From: Salminus brasiliensis
Lineage: Eukaryota; Chordata; Actinopteri; Characiformes; Bryconidae
Assembly: GCF_030463535.1 (NCBI RefSeq)
Contig: NC_132892.1
Span: 29,104,341-29,168,340 of the forward strand
Direction: 5' to 3'
DNA length: 64,000 nucleotides
The notes beneath the pieces are model-generated. The model was given only the letters and a program-made list of their open reading frames with translations, made no database searches and was not told the DNA's origin. The position numbers and the translations under genes were made by a program. Below, piece by piece: positions 12,101 to 24,700 of this stretch; position 1 is the first letter of the stretch, and every line of letters starts with the position of its first letter.

Positions 12101-13465
12101 TACATCTCCATAGTTAATTAATACGAGCTAATGAAGCTTTTGCTATAAATTATATCCACTGCAAATACTTTTTTTACAATTCTAAAAGTTGAAGTCGCTG
12201 AATTACTTTCATGTTACTTTACATTTCCGGTAACCCCCAAAACTAAAGAAGTTCACTATAAGGTGATCAGTGATTTGGTAGGATGTTGAGATGGCAGGAC
12301 TACAAAGAAGGCACAGATGGGAACACTAAAGGCTAGGCGGAGCTATGATGTACACAAGAACCATATGAAATATGAAAAGATCAACTACCCACATTACAAT
12401 GTCCTACAGCATCAGCTGTTACTACATACTACAGTATTAGTTGAATTTGAACATTGAATTTCAGTGTAGAAGAGATGTCATGAACCTTCTTGGTTATTTA
12501 GAAGTCCAACTACCCTCTTATTGTTTCTCCAGTTCCAGAAGTCAGGATCATTGAGCAGCAGAAGGCCGGCTCCATTACAGTCACATGTCATGTGACTGGG
12601 TTTTACCCCCGGGTGGTTCAGGTGGTTTGGCTCGGCCCAGATCTTCAGCCTGTTGATGAAGGGGTCACTGATGTCCTGCCGAATGAGGACGGCACGTACC
12701 AGACCAGAAAGAGTGTGATAGTTCCAGAGGAGGATGTAGGAGAACACACCTACAGCTGTGTAGTGCTGCATAGCAGCGTACCGGACAACATCACCAGAGT
12801 CTGGGGTATGAGGACTTCTGCACATCATTAAATGTTTTAGTTAATGAATTCTTAATCTATCAGTACTGAACACTTCTTCTCCTGAACTTCCTGAAACTGA
12901 TTGTCCTGTTAAAGGACATTTCAGCCTAAAACTAGCATTAAATATGTGATCTGTCCCTCATTCAGTTCATCACTACAGAGGTTTTCAGGCTGCAGACTTT
13001 TTGTACAGCAGTGAAACTTGTGTAAAACTCAGTGAAAACAGACCTGCTTTCTTCTGCAGGTGGAGAGAAAGCTGGAGGAATGGCTGTCTGTATATCTCTT
13101 GTCTGTATTTGCTTGTTGGCTGCTGGAATTGGTCTTGTAGTGTGGTGGCGCTGCAGAACTCGAGGTAAGCAACTCAACTACTGTACAACAAAGAGGAGCT
13201 ACAGAGGATTCTTTAAGAAATGCCATAAAAAACACTTCTGGTTTCTGGTTTGAGAAGAACCTTGTGAAGAATCTTGTAAAGTAAGGATTAAAGAACATTC
13301 ACTTAATCTTACTGATCTCTAAACTGATGTATGAACTATTCCTACAATCTTTAAATAATGAAGGTGGAGGTTCTTTAGTTTAGTTTAGTTTTTCACACTT
13401 ACCTGTTTACAGAAGTGCTCTGAACAACCATCTTTGGCATCATCAGTATTTACATTATGCCATTT

Positions 13466-13508
<43 letters not shown>

Positions 13509-13922
13509 ATTAATGGTCATTCCATATATTATAGAATCCAGTAGCTTATTTCAGGAGACATCCTAGTGAACAGTATTTTAAAGTAAAACAGTCTTATTGT
13601 TTTGCATCTTTAATGGGCTGGATTATTCTACACTAGCTTAATGTATTAATGTATTGAATTCATCCAATCACACAATATTTCAGAATTGTGCTCCAAAGAG
13701 TTTTTTTATTAGATTGGCCTCAACAGCCTTATTTAAATCACATGTTAAATACTGGGTTTAAGTACGTGCCAAATGGCTAAATACCTCTAAGCATAATGCT
13801 TTTCTTTTATCAGATAATTACATTTTTTAAATGTACTTATGAATTATGAATCTCTCCATGTGTTTAAAATGGCTTCACAGCTAACAATCATTATTGTGTC
13901 TCTTATAGATGCTGTCATCTGA
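9167..13922 (+). CDS. MHC class I-like heavy chain, unit 2 (complete)
   Basis: Exons: 9167-9221 signal ([18 protein letters not shown]), 10214-10471 alpha1, 11332-11616 alpha2, 12533-12805 alpha3, 13060-13164 TM, 13909-13922 tail (DAVI). The product is 329 residues. The alpha1 cysteines are in SCVYW and MPCPDW. Predicted N-glycosylation sites are NST and NLT in alpha1 and NIT at the alpha3 end. The alpha2 anchor segment reads AVLYKTLRERDS where classical chains have the T-K-x-x-W group, so the usual peptide C-terminal clamp is absent. From late intron 2 onward this gene is essentially identical to unit 3 at a spacing of 6,323 bp, while its first half is distinct. Intron 1 carries a MITE fragment (about 9741-9990) and intron 3 an L1-like relic. 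The poly(A) candidate is at 14094-14099. Confidence 0.88.
9741..9990. mobile_element. MITE right-end fragment, unit 2 intron 1
   Basis: The block runs from gatattggatggagcacc to caaatatttggacacagtg. It is the internal and right-hand part of the family whose left end is at 3972, 44712 and 56431. Homologous fragments lie at about 16062-16313, 22385-22636 and 36897-37172. The shared position in intron 1 shows that the insertion predates the duplications. Confidence 0.6.
10526..11080. repeat. Repeat block in intron 2, shared by units 2-7
   Basis: The block starts near agggttgggccgtatccac and ends around the actagacacagaacatctc motif. It is present in intron 2 of units 2, 3, 4, 6 and 7 and partly in 5, but not in units 1 or 8. 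In unit 6 a further part ends with gttataccaccggaccctac. The GGTTGGGC-type edge resembles ends of fish DNA transposons, perhaps hAT, but I cannot confirm a class. Confidence 0.35.
11794..12055 (+). mobile_element. L1-like LINE relic in intron 3, unit 2
   Basis: The translated sequence contains a degraded reverse-transcriptase stretch (L-x-L-K-P-G-K-D-P then L-L-N-M-D-Y). The same relic is in intron 3 of unit 3 (about 18117-18378), 4 (about 24447-24710), 5 (about 29341-29605), 6 (longest) and 7 (shortest). It is absent from units 1 and 8 at that position. Confidence 0.5.
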
Positions 13923-14897
13923 ACATTGGGATAAATAACAGTCCATGGAGTCGACGAGTCTGTTGCCTTAAATTATTTCAAAATCAATTCAAAGACTTTA
14001 TTGTAATGTTATTGTCAAAACTGTAATATGTACCGGACATACACAGGATTGAAATTGCGTTACTCTCAGATCCGCTGTGCAGCAATAAACATCAAACATT
14101 TACATAAACATTAAATAACACAAAGCAAGAATATAAGTATTCTACTAGTTTTAGGAATGAGTTTAAGTTTAAGAGTTTAAGTGTTGGTATAAATAGATAG
14201 ATAGAAGTCCCTGGCATTGACATCAGAAGTAAAGTGGCAGATGCAGCAATGTATTGATAAAGTGTATGAATAAAGTATATGTATAGAGGTCCCTGAAATG
14301 ACATAAAAGCTAAGTGTCATATGCAGTAAATCTGGGTGTGGATAGTGCATGCTGTTTTATTGTCACATTGTTTTGTGGCTTGTCAGTAGTTTATTTATCC
14401 ACAGTTTGAAGTGGAGTGAAGTGGCTCATTTCCACAGTAATTATATTATGGTTTTTAAAAAAAAAAAAGAGGACACTGGGGATACTCAGGCGTCCATTGT
14501 GGTTAGGCTGGGGGGCATCAAGTAGGCCTAAGTTGTAGTATTGTGGCAGTGTTATAGAAGTTAATCATCTCTAAAATCATGCAGCTAAATTAATAAACAT
14601 GAATACATAAGCATTTACTGATTTACCTAAATGTATAAATAGCTTATATTGCTAAATCACCTCCTTTTATTTGAATGTATCAGTCTTAAAATAAAATCAG
14701 TAAAAAACAAAAGAAAGAAATATTGAGTTTTACGTTTTAATCTTTTACATGTTTTTATTTTTATGACCATGTAAAACAATATTAATAAATACATCAATAA
14801 AATAAAGTCACAAAGTCAAACTAATTTGTGTTTATTTACATTTGTGTTAGGGCTGAGGTCAGTCAGCTGTGGTGGTTAGCAGTTTGACCTATTTGAC

Positions 14898-14938
<41 letters not shown>

Positions 14939-15447
14939 TATACACACACATATATATATATGCAGTCTTTTGATTGACAAAAGCTCAAATGTTAAATCCT
15001 GTGTGTGGTCTACTTAAAAGAGGTATCCTCATGTGCCCATAAAAAGAAGCAACACCACCAAGATTACATTTCAATTCAAGTGTTTTTATTAGAACCAAAT
15101 AGTATTTAATAAAAGAGGCACATACCCCAAACACAAACTTCCATTCCTCATGCTGCCTCCACAAACTGAAGAGCCCTGCCCGTTACAGGGATCTCCACCT
15201 TTACATGCAGGGATCCACTCACTTGCTTTACTTGAAACACAAGCCTTGCACATCCCAGCTGCCATGGATTACATGCAAAGGCTCCCAACTACAGGGATCC
15301 CCACCCTTACCTGCATGGGCTCTATGCAGGCTCCACCCACACTAGAGTCACATACGCCACCATTTCATTTGGCCACATATGATCTAAACCAGCTTTCACT
15401 TTCACTCTCCTCACTGCTGTTACTGTTTTGAACTTCTTCCACCAGCC
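13923..15447. other. Spacer between units 2 and 3
   Basis: It has the same layout as the spacer after unit 1: 3' flank with AATAAA at 14094-14099, a CA/TA microsatellite, then the conserved 5' flank block. The open frame at 15150-15431 is again not called. The ISRE-like site is at 15394-15405. Confidence 0.6.
15394..15405 (+). promoter_or_regulatory. ISRE/IRF-like site, unit 3
   Basis: TTTCACTTTCAC, 43 bp before the ATG, identical to the unit 2 site. Confidence 0.55.
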
Positions 15448-18400
15448 ATGAAGATCGCTTGTGTTTTATTTCTCCTTATATATCTTCAGCAAGTGAGGAC
15501 TGGTGAGTAATCTTCACTAAGTCTTTTGTAGACAGGATTACTTGTAGATACAATTCCTTTACATCCAGGATTTTACTTAGTGAAAGTTAAATGCAGCTCC
15601 TTGACATCGTCATGTATGTCCTTACTTACTTGTTTATGTACTACTGATCCTACGCAGCATTTATAATATTCTACAGCCTTTCCTGGTTTAGATCCAAGCT
15701 GATTGTGGTGAAGACTGCCTTTCAGATTCAGCATCGTAATTCCAGTTTTGTGGTTAAACTGAAGAAAGCAATATTCTACAGCCTTTCCTGGTTTAGATGT
15801 AATTTAGGTTTGTCAATAATGAACAAGCTGACTGTGGTGAAGATTCAAACTGAAGAAAGCAATATTCTACAGTCACGACCTGTGGCTAAAATGTGAAGCC
15901 TTTAGATTACAGGCAAAAAGGTACATAATAGGCAAAGCCACGATTAATGAAAATAGATTGTAGGTCTTAAGAAGGAGAGGGCATTGTGTATTTAAATAAT
16001 AGAAGAAGACAGATATCAGTGTCAGAAAGTGACGAGAGGTTCATCTCCAACTTATCCCAAAGGTATTGGATTAGGCACCATCTATCATTCCAGAGAACAC
16101 AATTCTTCCACTGCTCCACAGCTCAATGCTGGGGGGCTTTATACCCCTCTAGCCCACACCTGGCATTAGGCAGCATAGTGCCAATAGGTTCATATTTATT
16201 TGCTCCAGAATGTCCTTTTCTATTGGCAGTATTTCTCTACAGAGGCTGTGTGTGCCCTTGGACATTTGTGTCAGCAATGGGTGCAAGGTGTCCACAAATA
16301 TATGGACACAGTGTATTTGTTTAATTTAAATTTGAAAGCAATATGAAATTTCACTGTATATTTGAAAGGATTTCCTCCACAGATTGAAACAGCACCGTAT
16401 CCAGGGAACAAAAGGCATTTTTAATTGTTATGGTTTCATCTGTGTCTTCACTTTATTTAATGAAATAATGAAATGTATCAGATTATATCATATATTCACA
16501 TTTCCACTGCATTTAACACTAACTTTACTGTTACAGATCTTCAGTATGACAGCTGTGTTTACTGGACGTCCTCTAAAGGATTCGGACTGCCTGAATTTAC
16601 AGAAAGGAGGGTTTTGAATGATGTCACTGTCTACTACCATGACAGCACTATGAGGTCCAAAATGCCCTGTCCTGACTGGATCAAAACCACTGCAGGAAGA
16701 GATGAATGGAGAAACATTCATATCTGGACAGACCACAACATATATGTTTTCTCCCTTGGATTGCAGTCGGCTACTCAACAGTTCAACCTGACAGGTAATC
16801 TGCTTTTTACACTTAAAATAGACAACACCTGAATCACTGCAGCAATCTAGGGTTGGGTGGTATCCACAGAATGACTCTGATCTAGTGACTGCTGCTGAAA
16901 GAACAGAAAGCTCTCAAGATTTTTTCCATGGTTTTTGATCAGTAGCTCACCTGTTAAGCTCCATCGAGTATCAGACAGCTCAGATTAGCTGATTAGATCT
17001 GCTGAGCTACTGACACAAGCGCTGAGAACATAATCTCGTGTCTGAGAGCGAGTGGTGTTGGGAGTAACAGAAAGACAAACTGAGAGACCGGTTCTGCTGT
17101 ATTTTAGTCAGTGAGCACTATCTAGCTTTATTTATATAAGTTAGCCAGCACAGTAAACACCACAGCCCATGTTCCAGCTAACTTAAGCTCAAATCTAAGC
17201 TTGTTTAGAGGATAAAGCCTCATATCTGAGAGCACAGAGTCGAGGGAATGATCTCGGAAGTGTTTTCTGCTGTTTTTAGGTACATTTTATATCCAGCTAT
17301 TTTCAGAGTGTGACACCAATCACTGAGCGCACATGGGGGAATGAGCTTATTTGGCCGTTAACTAGATACAGTTAGATACACTAACTAGACACAGAACATC
17401 TCTTTCTGACACAAACAGTTTAGAACAAGTGTAAACCTGTGAACTTCAAACCTTTACGGTCTCCCCCTGCTCACCTTACTGAGCTTCTTCAAATATAACT
17501 CTTCCTATACTGTCACAGTTAACTACAGATAGTGTTGGGCTAAATCACCCATCAGTAATCTTAACACACTTAACACTGTTCACTATTGAACTGTTCACTG
17601 TTCACTCTTGTGTCTTACAGTGTTTGGAAATTATTTGTTGTTTCTCTGATTCAGGTTCACTGTCTGGCCAGAACATTTACCAAGGATCTGGATGCTGTTC
17701 TCTGTATCCAAATGGGATGTACAGGGTATTGCTGACCCACTCATTCAATGGCAAGGACTTCACAAGTTTTGACATGAACACCAAGGCATTTGTAGCTGCA
17801 GTTCCTCAGGCTGTCCTGTACAAGACTCTGAGGGAGAGAGATTCAGCCAGTATAAATATGTTAGTAGTATATTACAAGACAAGATGTCTGGAACGACTGA
17901 ATATATTAAAGCAAGCTCCAGGAGTCCACATCAGAAAAGGTCAGATATCTTCTTGACTTCTTCCTTCTTCACCTCATCCTTTATAGCTCTTTGTTATTAC
18001 ACATAAAGTAGCAAATTCAGAACTATGAACACCACACTGTCACATGATCGACCAGATATTAATTGCTAGATTAATGTATTTATATTGTAAGGAGCTGTAT
18101 TCATTGTCCTTTTCAGAATCAGATGGATATGCTTTTGACAGTATTGCAGATTTGATTTCTCAAATTGATGAAACTTGTGAAGTGAAATTGTCAGTTGAAA
18201 GTTGGATAGAGAGTTGATGTGTATCTTTAGATTGTTTATCTTTTATGGTTTTATGGCGATTTTATAAGCATTTTGGAATTCTCTTAGAACTTTTTATTTT
18301 GATACTCAAACCAGGTAAAGATCCCAGAACTTTAGACAGTTATGCTACTCAATATGGATTATAAATCCGCTACCTTTAATTGGTCATGTTTGTTTGGATG

Positions 18401-19788
18401 GTATAAATAGTTCGTTGGAACTATACATCTCCATAGTTAATTAATACGAGCTAATGAAGCTTTTGCTATAAATTATATCCACTGCAAATACTTTTTTTAC
18501 AATTCTAAAAGTTGAAGTCGCTGAATTACTTTCATGTTACTTTACATTTCCGGTAACCCCCAAAACTAAAGAAGTTCACTATAAGGTGATCAGTGATTTG
18601 GTAGGATGTTGAGATGGCAGGACTACAAAGAAGGCACAGATGGGAACACTAAAGGCTAGGCGGAGCTATGATGTACACAAGAACCATATGAAATATGAAA
18701 AGATCAACTACCCACATTACAATGTCCTACAGCATCAGCTGTTACTACATACTACAGTATTAGTTGAATTTGAACATTGAATTTCAGTGTAGAAGAGATG
18801 TCATGAACCTTCTTGGTTATTTAGAAGTCCAACTACCCTCTTATTGTTTCTCCAGTTCCAGAAGTCAGGATCATTGAGCAGCAGAAGGCCGGCTCCATTA
18901 CAGTCACATGTCATGTGACTGGGTTTTACCCCCGGGTGGTTCAGGTGGTTTGGCTCGGCCCAGATCTTCAGCCTGTTGATGAAGGGGTCACTGATGTCCT
19001 GCCGAATGAGGACGGCACGTACCAGACCAGAAAGAGTGTGATAGTTCCAGAGGAGGATGTAGGAGAACACACCTACAGCTGTGTAGTGCTGCATAGCAGC
19101 GTACCGGACAACATCACCAGAGTCTGGGGTATGAGGACTTCTGCACATCATTAAATGTTTTAGTTAATGAATTCTTAATCTATCAGTACTGAACACTTCT
19201 TCTCCTGAACTTCCTGAAACTGATTGTCCTGTTAAAGGACATTTCAGCCTAAAACTAGCATTAAATATGTGATCTGTCCCTCATTCAGTTCATCACTACA
19301 GAGGTTTTCAGGCTGCAGACTTTTTGTACAGCAGTGAAACTTGTGTAAAACTCAGTGAAAACAGACCTGCTTTCTTCTGCAGGTGGAGAGAAAGCTGGAG
19401 GAATGGCTGTCTGTATATCTCTTGTCTGTATTTGCTTGTTGGCTGCTGGAATTGGTCTTGTAGTGTGGTGGCGCTGCAGAACTCGAGGTAAGCAACTCAA
19501 CTACTGTACAACAAAGAGGAGCTACAGAGGATTCTTTAAGAAATGCCATAAAAAACACTTCTGGTTTCTGGTTTGAGAAGAACCTTGTGAAGAATCTTGT
19601 AAAGTAAGGATTAAAGAACATTCACTTAATCTTACTGATCTCTAAACTGATGTATGAACTATTCCTACAATCTTTAAATAATGAAGGTGGAGGTTCTTTA
19701 GTTTAGTTTAGTTTTTCACACTTACCTGTTTACAGAAGTGCTCTGAACAACCATCTTTGGCATCATCAGTATTTACATTATGCCATTT

Positions 19789-19829
<41 letters not shown>

Positions 19830-20243
19830 ATTAATGGTCATTCCATATATTATAGAATCCAGTAGCTTATTTCAGGAGACATCCTAGTGAACAGTATTTT
19901 AAAGTAAAACAGTCTTATTGTTTTGCATCTTTAATGGGCTGGATTATTCTACACTAGCTTAATGTATTAATGTATTGAATTCATCCAATCACACAATATT
20001 TCAGAATTGTGCTCCAAAGAGTTTTTTTATTAGATTGGCCTCAACAGCCTTATTTAAATCACATGTTAAATACTGGGTTTAAGTACGTGCCAAATGGCTA
20101 AATACCTCTAAGCATAATGCTTTTCTTTTATCAGATAATTACATTTTTTAAATGTACTTATGAATTATGAATCTCTCCATGTGTTTAAAATGGCTTCACA
20201 GCTAACAATCATTATTGTGTCTCTTATAGATGCTGTCATCTGA
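15448..20243 (+). CDS. MHC class I-like heavy chain, unit 3 (complete, chimeric)
   Basis: Exons: 15448-15502, 16537-16794, 17655-17939, 18856-19128, 19383-19487, 20230-20243; 329 residues. Signal peptide and alpha1 match unit 4 exactly. Alpha2, alpha3 and TM match unit 2 exactly. The switch falls in intron 2 between 17432 and 17456. Alpha1 has IKTTAG where most units have an N-T-T site, so one predicted N-glycan at the start of the alpha1 helix is lost in this gene and unit 4. The helix reads EWRNIHIWTDHNIYVF. Alpha1 cysteines 7 and 45 and the alpha2 and alpha3 disulfides are intact. The gene looks functional and created by unequal crossing-over. Near-identity to its neighbours also means an assembly duplication must be considered. 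The poly(A) candidate is at 20405-20410. Confidence 0.86.
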
Positions 20244-21218
20244 ACATTGGGATAAATAACAGTCCATGGAGTCGACGAGTCTGTTGCCTTAAATTATTTC
20301 AAAATCAATTCAAAGACTTTATTGTAATGTTATTGTCAAAACTGTAATATGTACCGGACATACACAGGATTGAAATTGCGTTACTCTCAGATCCGCTGTG
20401 CAGCAATAAACATCAAACATTTACATAAACATTAAATAACACAAAGCAAGAATATAAGTATTCTACTAGTTTTAGGAATGAGTTTAAGTTTAAGAGTTTA
20501 AGTGTTGGTATAAATAGATAGATAGAAGTCCCTGGCATTGACATCAGAAGTAAAGTGGCAGATGCAGCAATGTATTGATAAAGTGTATGAATAAAGTATA
20601 TGTATAGAGGTCCCTGAAATGACATAAAAGCTAAGTGTCATATGCAGTAAATCTGGGTGTGGATAGTGCATGCTGTTTTATTGTCACATTGTTTTGTGGC
20701 TTGTCAGTAGTTTATTTATCCACAGTTTGAAGTGGAGTGAAGTGGCTCATTTCCACAGTAATTATATTATGGTTTTTAAAAAAAAAAAAGAGGACACTGG
20801 GGATACTCAGGCGTCCATTGTGGTTAGGCTGGGGGGCATCAAGTAGGCCTAAGTTGTAGTATTGTGGCAGTGTTATAGAAGTTAATCATCTCTAAAATCA
20901 TGCAGCTAAATTAATAAACATGAATACATAAGCATTTACTGATTTACCTAAATGTATAAATAGCTTATATTGCTAAATCACCTCCTTTTATTTGAATGTA
21001 TCAGTCTTAAAATAAAATCAGTAAAAAACAAAAGAAAGAAATATTGAGTTTTACGTTTTAATCTTTTACATGTTTTTATTTTTATGACCATGTAAAACAA
21101 TATTAATAAATACATCAATAAAATAAAGTCACAAAGTCAAACTAATTTGTGTTTATTTACATTTGTGTTAGGGCTGAGGTCAGTCAGCTGTGGTGGTTAG
21201 CAGTTTGACCTATTTGAC

Positions 21219-21261
<43 letters not shown>

Positions 21262-21770
21262 TATACACACACATATATATATATGCAGTCTTTTGATTGA
21301 CAAAAGCTCAAATGTTAAATCCTGTGTGTGGTCTACTTAAAAGAGGTATCCTCATGTGCCCATAAAAAGAAGCAACACCACCAAGATTACATTTCAATTC
21401 AAGTGTTTTTATTAGAACCAAATAGTATTTAATAAAAGAGGCACATACCCCAAACACAAACTTCCATTCCTCATGCTGCCTCCACAAACTGAAGAGCCCT
21501 GCCCGTTACAGGGATCTCCACCTTTACATGCAGGGATCCACTCACTTGCTTTACTTGAAACACAAGCCTTGCACATCCCAGCTGCCATGGATTACATGCA
21601 AAGGCTCCCAACTACAGGGATCCCCACCCTTACCTGCATGGGCTCTATGCAGGCTCCACCCACACTAGAGTCACATACGCCACCATTTCATTTGGCCACA
21701 TATGATCTAAACCAGCTTTCACTTTCACTCTCCTCACTGCTGTTACTGTTTTGAACTTCTTCCACCAGCC
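20244..21770. other. Spacer between units 3 and 4
   Basis: A near-perfect copy of 13923-15447 (inside the 6,323-bp duplication), with AATAAA at 20405-20410 and a slightly longer CA run. The ISRE-like site is at 21717-21728. No gene is supported. Confidence 0.65.
21717..21728 (+). promoter_or_regulatory. ISRE/IRF-like site, unit 4
   Basis: TTTCACTTTCAC, 42-43 bp before the ATG, same sequence as units 2 and 3. Confidence 0.55.
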
Positions 21771-24700
21771 ATGAAGATCGCTTGTGTTTTATTTCTCCTT
21801 ATATATCTTCAGCAAGTGAGGACTGGTGAGTAATCTTCACTAAGTCTTTTGTAGACAGGATTACTTGTAGATACAATTCCTTTACATCCAGGATTTTACT
21901 TAGTGAAAGTTAAATGCAGCTCCTTGACATCGTCATGTATGTCCTTACTTACTTGTTTATGTACTACTGATCCTACGCAGCATTTATAATATTCTACAGC
22001 CTTTCCTGGTTTAGATCCAAGCTGATTGTGGTGAAGACTGCCTTTCAGATTCAGCATCGTAATTCCAGTTTTGTGGTTAAACTGAAGAAAGCAATATTCT
22101 ACAGCCTTTCCTGGTTTAGATGTAATTTAGGTTTGTCAATAATGAACAAGCTGACTGTGGTGAAGATTCAAACTGAAGAAAGCAATATTCTACAGTCACG
22201 ACCTGTGGCTAAAATGTGAAGCCTTTAGATTACAGGCAAAAAGGTACATAATAGGCAAAGCCACGATTAATGAAAATAGATTGTAGGTCTTAAGAAGGAG
22301 AGGGCATTGTGTATTTAAATAATAGAAGAAGACAGATATCAGTGTCAGAAAGTGACGAGAGGTTCATCTCCAACTTATCCCAAAGGTATTGGATTAGGCA
22401 CCATCCATCATTCCAGAGAACACAATTCTTCCACTGCTCCACAGCTCAATGCTGGGGGGCTTTATACCCCTCTAGCCCACACCTGGCATTAGGCAGCATA
22501 GTGCCAATAGGTTCATATTTATTTGCTCCAGAATGTCCTTTTCTATTGGCAGTATTTCTCTACAGAGGCTGTGTGTGCCCTTGGACATTTGTGTCAGCAA
22601 TGGGTGCAAGGTGTCCACAAATATATGGACACAGTGTATTTGTTTAATTTAAATTTGAAAGCAATATGAAATTTCACTGTATATTTGAAAGGATTTCCTC
22701 CACAGATTGAAACAGCACCGTATCCAGGGAACAAAAGGCATTTTTAATTGTTATGGTTTCATCTGTGTCTTCACTTTATTTAATGAAATAATGAAATGTA
22801 TCAGATTATATCATATATTCACATTTCCACTGCATTTAACACTAACTTTACTGTTACAGATCTTCAGTATGACAGCTGTGTTTACTGGACGTCCTCTAAA
22901 GGATTCGGACTGCCTGAATTTACAGAAAGGAGGGTTTTGAATGATGTCACTGTCTACTACCATGACAGCACTATGAGGTCCAAAATGCCCTGTCCTGACT
23001 GGATCAAAACCACTGCAGGAAGAGATGAATGGAGAAACATTCATATCTGGACAGACCACAACATATATGTTTTCTCCCTTGGATTGCAGTCGGCTACTCA
23101 ACAGTTCAACCTGACAGGTAATCTGCTTTTTACACTTAAAATAGACAACACCTGAATCACTGCAGCAATCTAGGGTTGGGTGGTATCCACAGAATGACTC
23201 TGATCTAGTGACTGCTGCTGAAAGAACAGAAAGCTCTCAAGATTTTTTCCATGGTTTTTGATCAGTAGCTCACCTGTTAAGCTCCATCGAGTATCAGACA
23301 GCTCAGATTAGCTGATTAGATCTGCTGAGCTACTGACACAAGCGCTGAGAACATAATCTCGTGTCTGAGAGCGAGTGGTGTTGGGAGTAACAGAAAGACA
23401 AACTGAGAGACCGGTTCTGCTGTATTTTAGTCAGTGAGCACTATCTAGCTTTATTTATATAAGTTAGCCAGCACAGTAAACACCACAGCCCATGTTCCAG
23501 CTAACTTAAGCTCAAATCTAAGCTTGTTTAGAGGATAAAGCCTCATATCTGAGAGCACAGAGTCGAGGGAATGATCTCGGAAGTGTTTTCTGCTGTTTTT
23601 AGGTACATTTTATATCCAGCTATTTTCAGAGTGTGACACCAATCACTGAGCGCACATGGGGGAATGAGCTTATTTGGCCGTTAACTAGATACAGTTAGAT
23701 ACACTAACTAGACACAGAACATCTCTTTCTGACACAAACAGTTTAGAACAAGTGTAAACCTGTGAACTTCAAACCTTTATGGTCTCCCCCTGCTCACCTT
23801 ACTGAGCTTCTTCAAATATAGCTCTTACTGTCCTATACTGTCGCAGTTAACTACAGATAGTGTTGGGCTAAATCACCCATCAGTAATCTTAACACACTTA
23901 ACACTGTTCACTATTGAACTGTTCACTGTTCACTTTTGTGTCTTACAGTGTTTGAAAATGATTTGTTGTTTCTCTGATTCAGGTTCACTGTCTGGCCAGA
24001 ACATTTACCAAGCATCTGCTTGCTGCTCTCTGTATCCAAATGGGACGTACAGGGCATTTGTGACCCATGCATTCAATGGCAAGGACTTCACAAGTTTTGA
24101 CATGAACACCAAGACATTTGTAGCTGCAGTTCCTCAGGCTGTCCTGTACAAGACTCTGAGGGAGAGAGATTCAGCCAGTATTAATATGTTAGTAGTATAT
24201 TACAAGACAAGATGTCTGGAACGACTGAATATATTAAAGCAAGCTCCAGGAGTCCACATTAGAAAAGGTCAGATATCTTCTTGACTTCTTTCTTCTTCAC
24301 CTCATCCTTTAAAGCTCTTTGTTATTACACATAAAGTAGCAAATTCAGAACTATGAACACCACGCCGTCACATGATCGACCAGATATTAATTGCTAGATT
24401 AATGTATTCATATTGTAAGGAGCTGTATTCATTGTCCTTTTTTAGAATCAGATGGATATGCTTTTGACAGTATTGCAGATTTGATTTCTCAAATTGATGA
24501 AACTTGTGAAGTGAAATTGTCAGTTGAAAGTTGGATAGAGAGTTGATGTGTATCTTTAGATTGTTTATCTTTTATGGCTTTACTGCGATTTTATAAGCAT
24601 TTTGGAATTCTCTTAGAACTTTTTATTTTGATACTCAAACCAGGTAAAGATCCCAGAACTTTAGACAGTTATGCTACTCAATATGGATTATAAATCCGCT

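Larger units (their letters stand above)
11109..23754 (+). repeat. 6,323-bp recent tandem duplication (two copies)
   Basis: Copy 1 is about 11109-17431 and copy 2 about 17432-23754. Exon coordinates show an exact offset of 6,323: alpha2 11332 to 17655, alpha3 12533 to 18856, TM 13060 to 19383, unit 3 ATG 15448 to unit 4 ATG 21771, alpha1 16537 to 22860. Unit 2 and unit 3 last differ at 11108/17431 (A versus G). Unit 3 and unit 4 first differ at 17457/23780 (C versus T). The junction is therefore within about 25 bp in intron 2. Between copies I noticed one substitution (16083 T, 22406 C) and two 2-bp microsatellite length changes; the comparison was by eye and is not exhaustive. Confidence 0.9.

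Noticed and set aside
12478-12828. Long minus-strand ORF of about 116 codons opposite every alpha3 exon
   Set aside because: It is an antisense shadow of the alpha3 exon, repeated only because that exon is repeated. No splice or domain evidence supports it.
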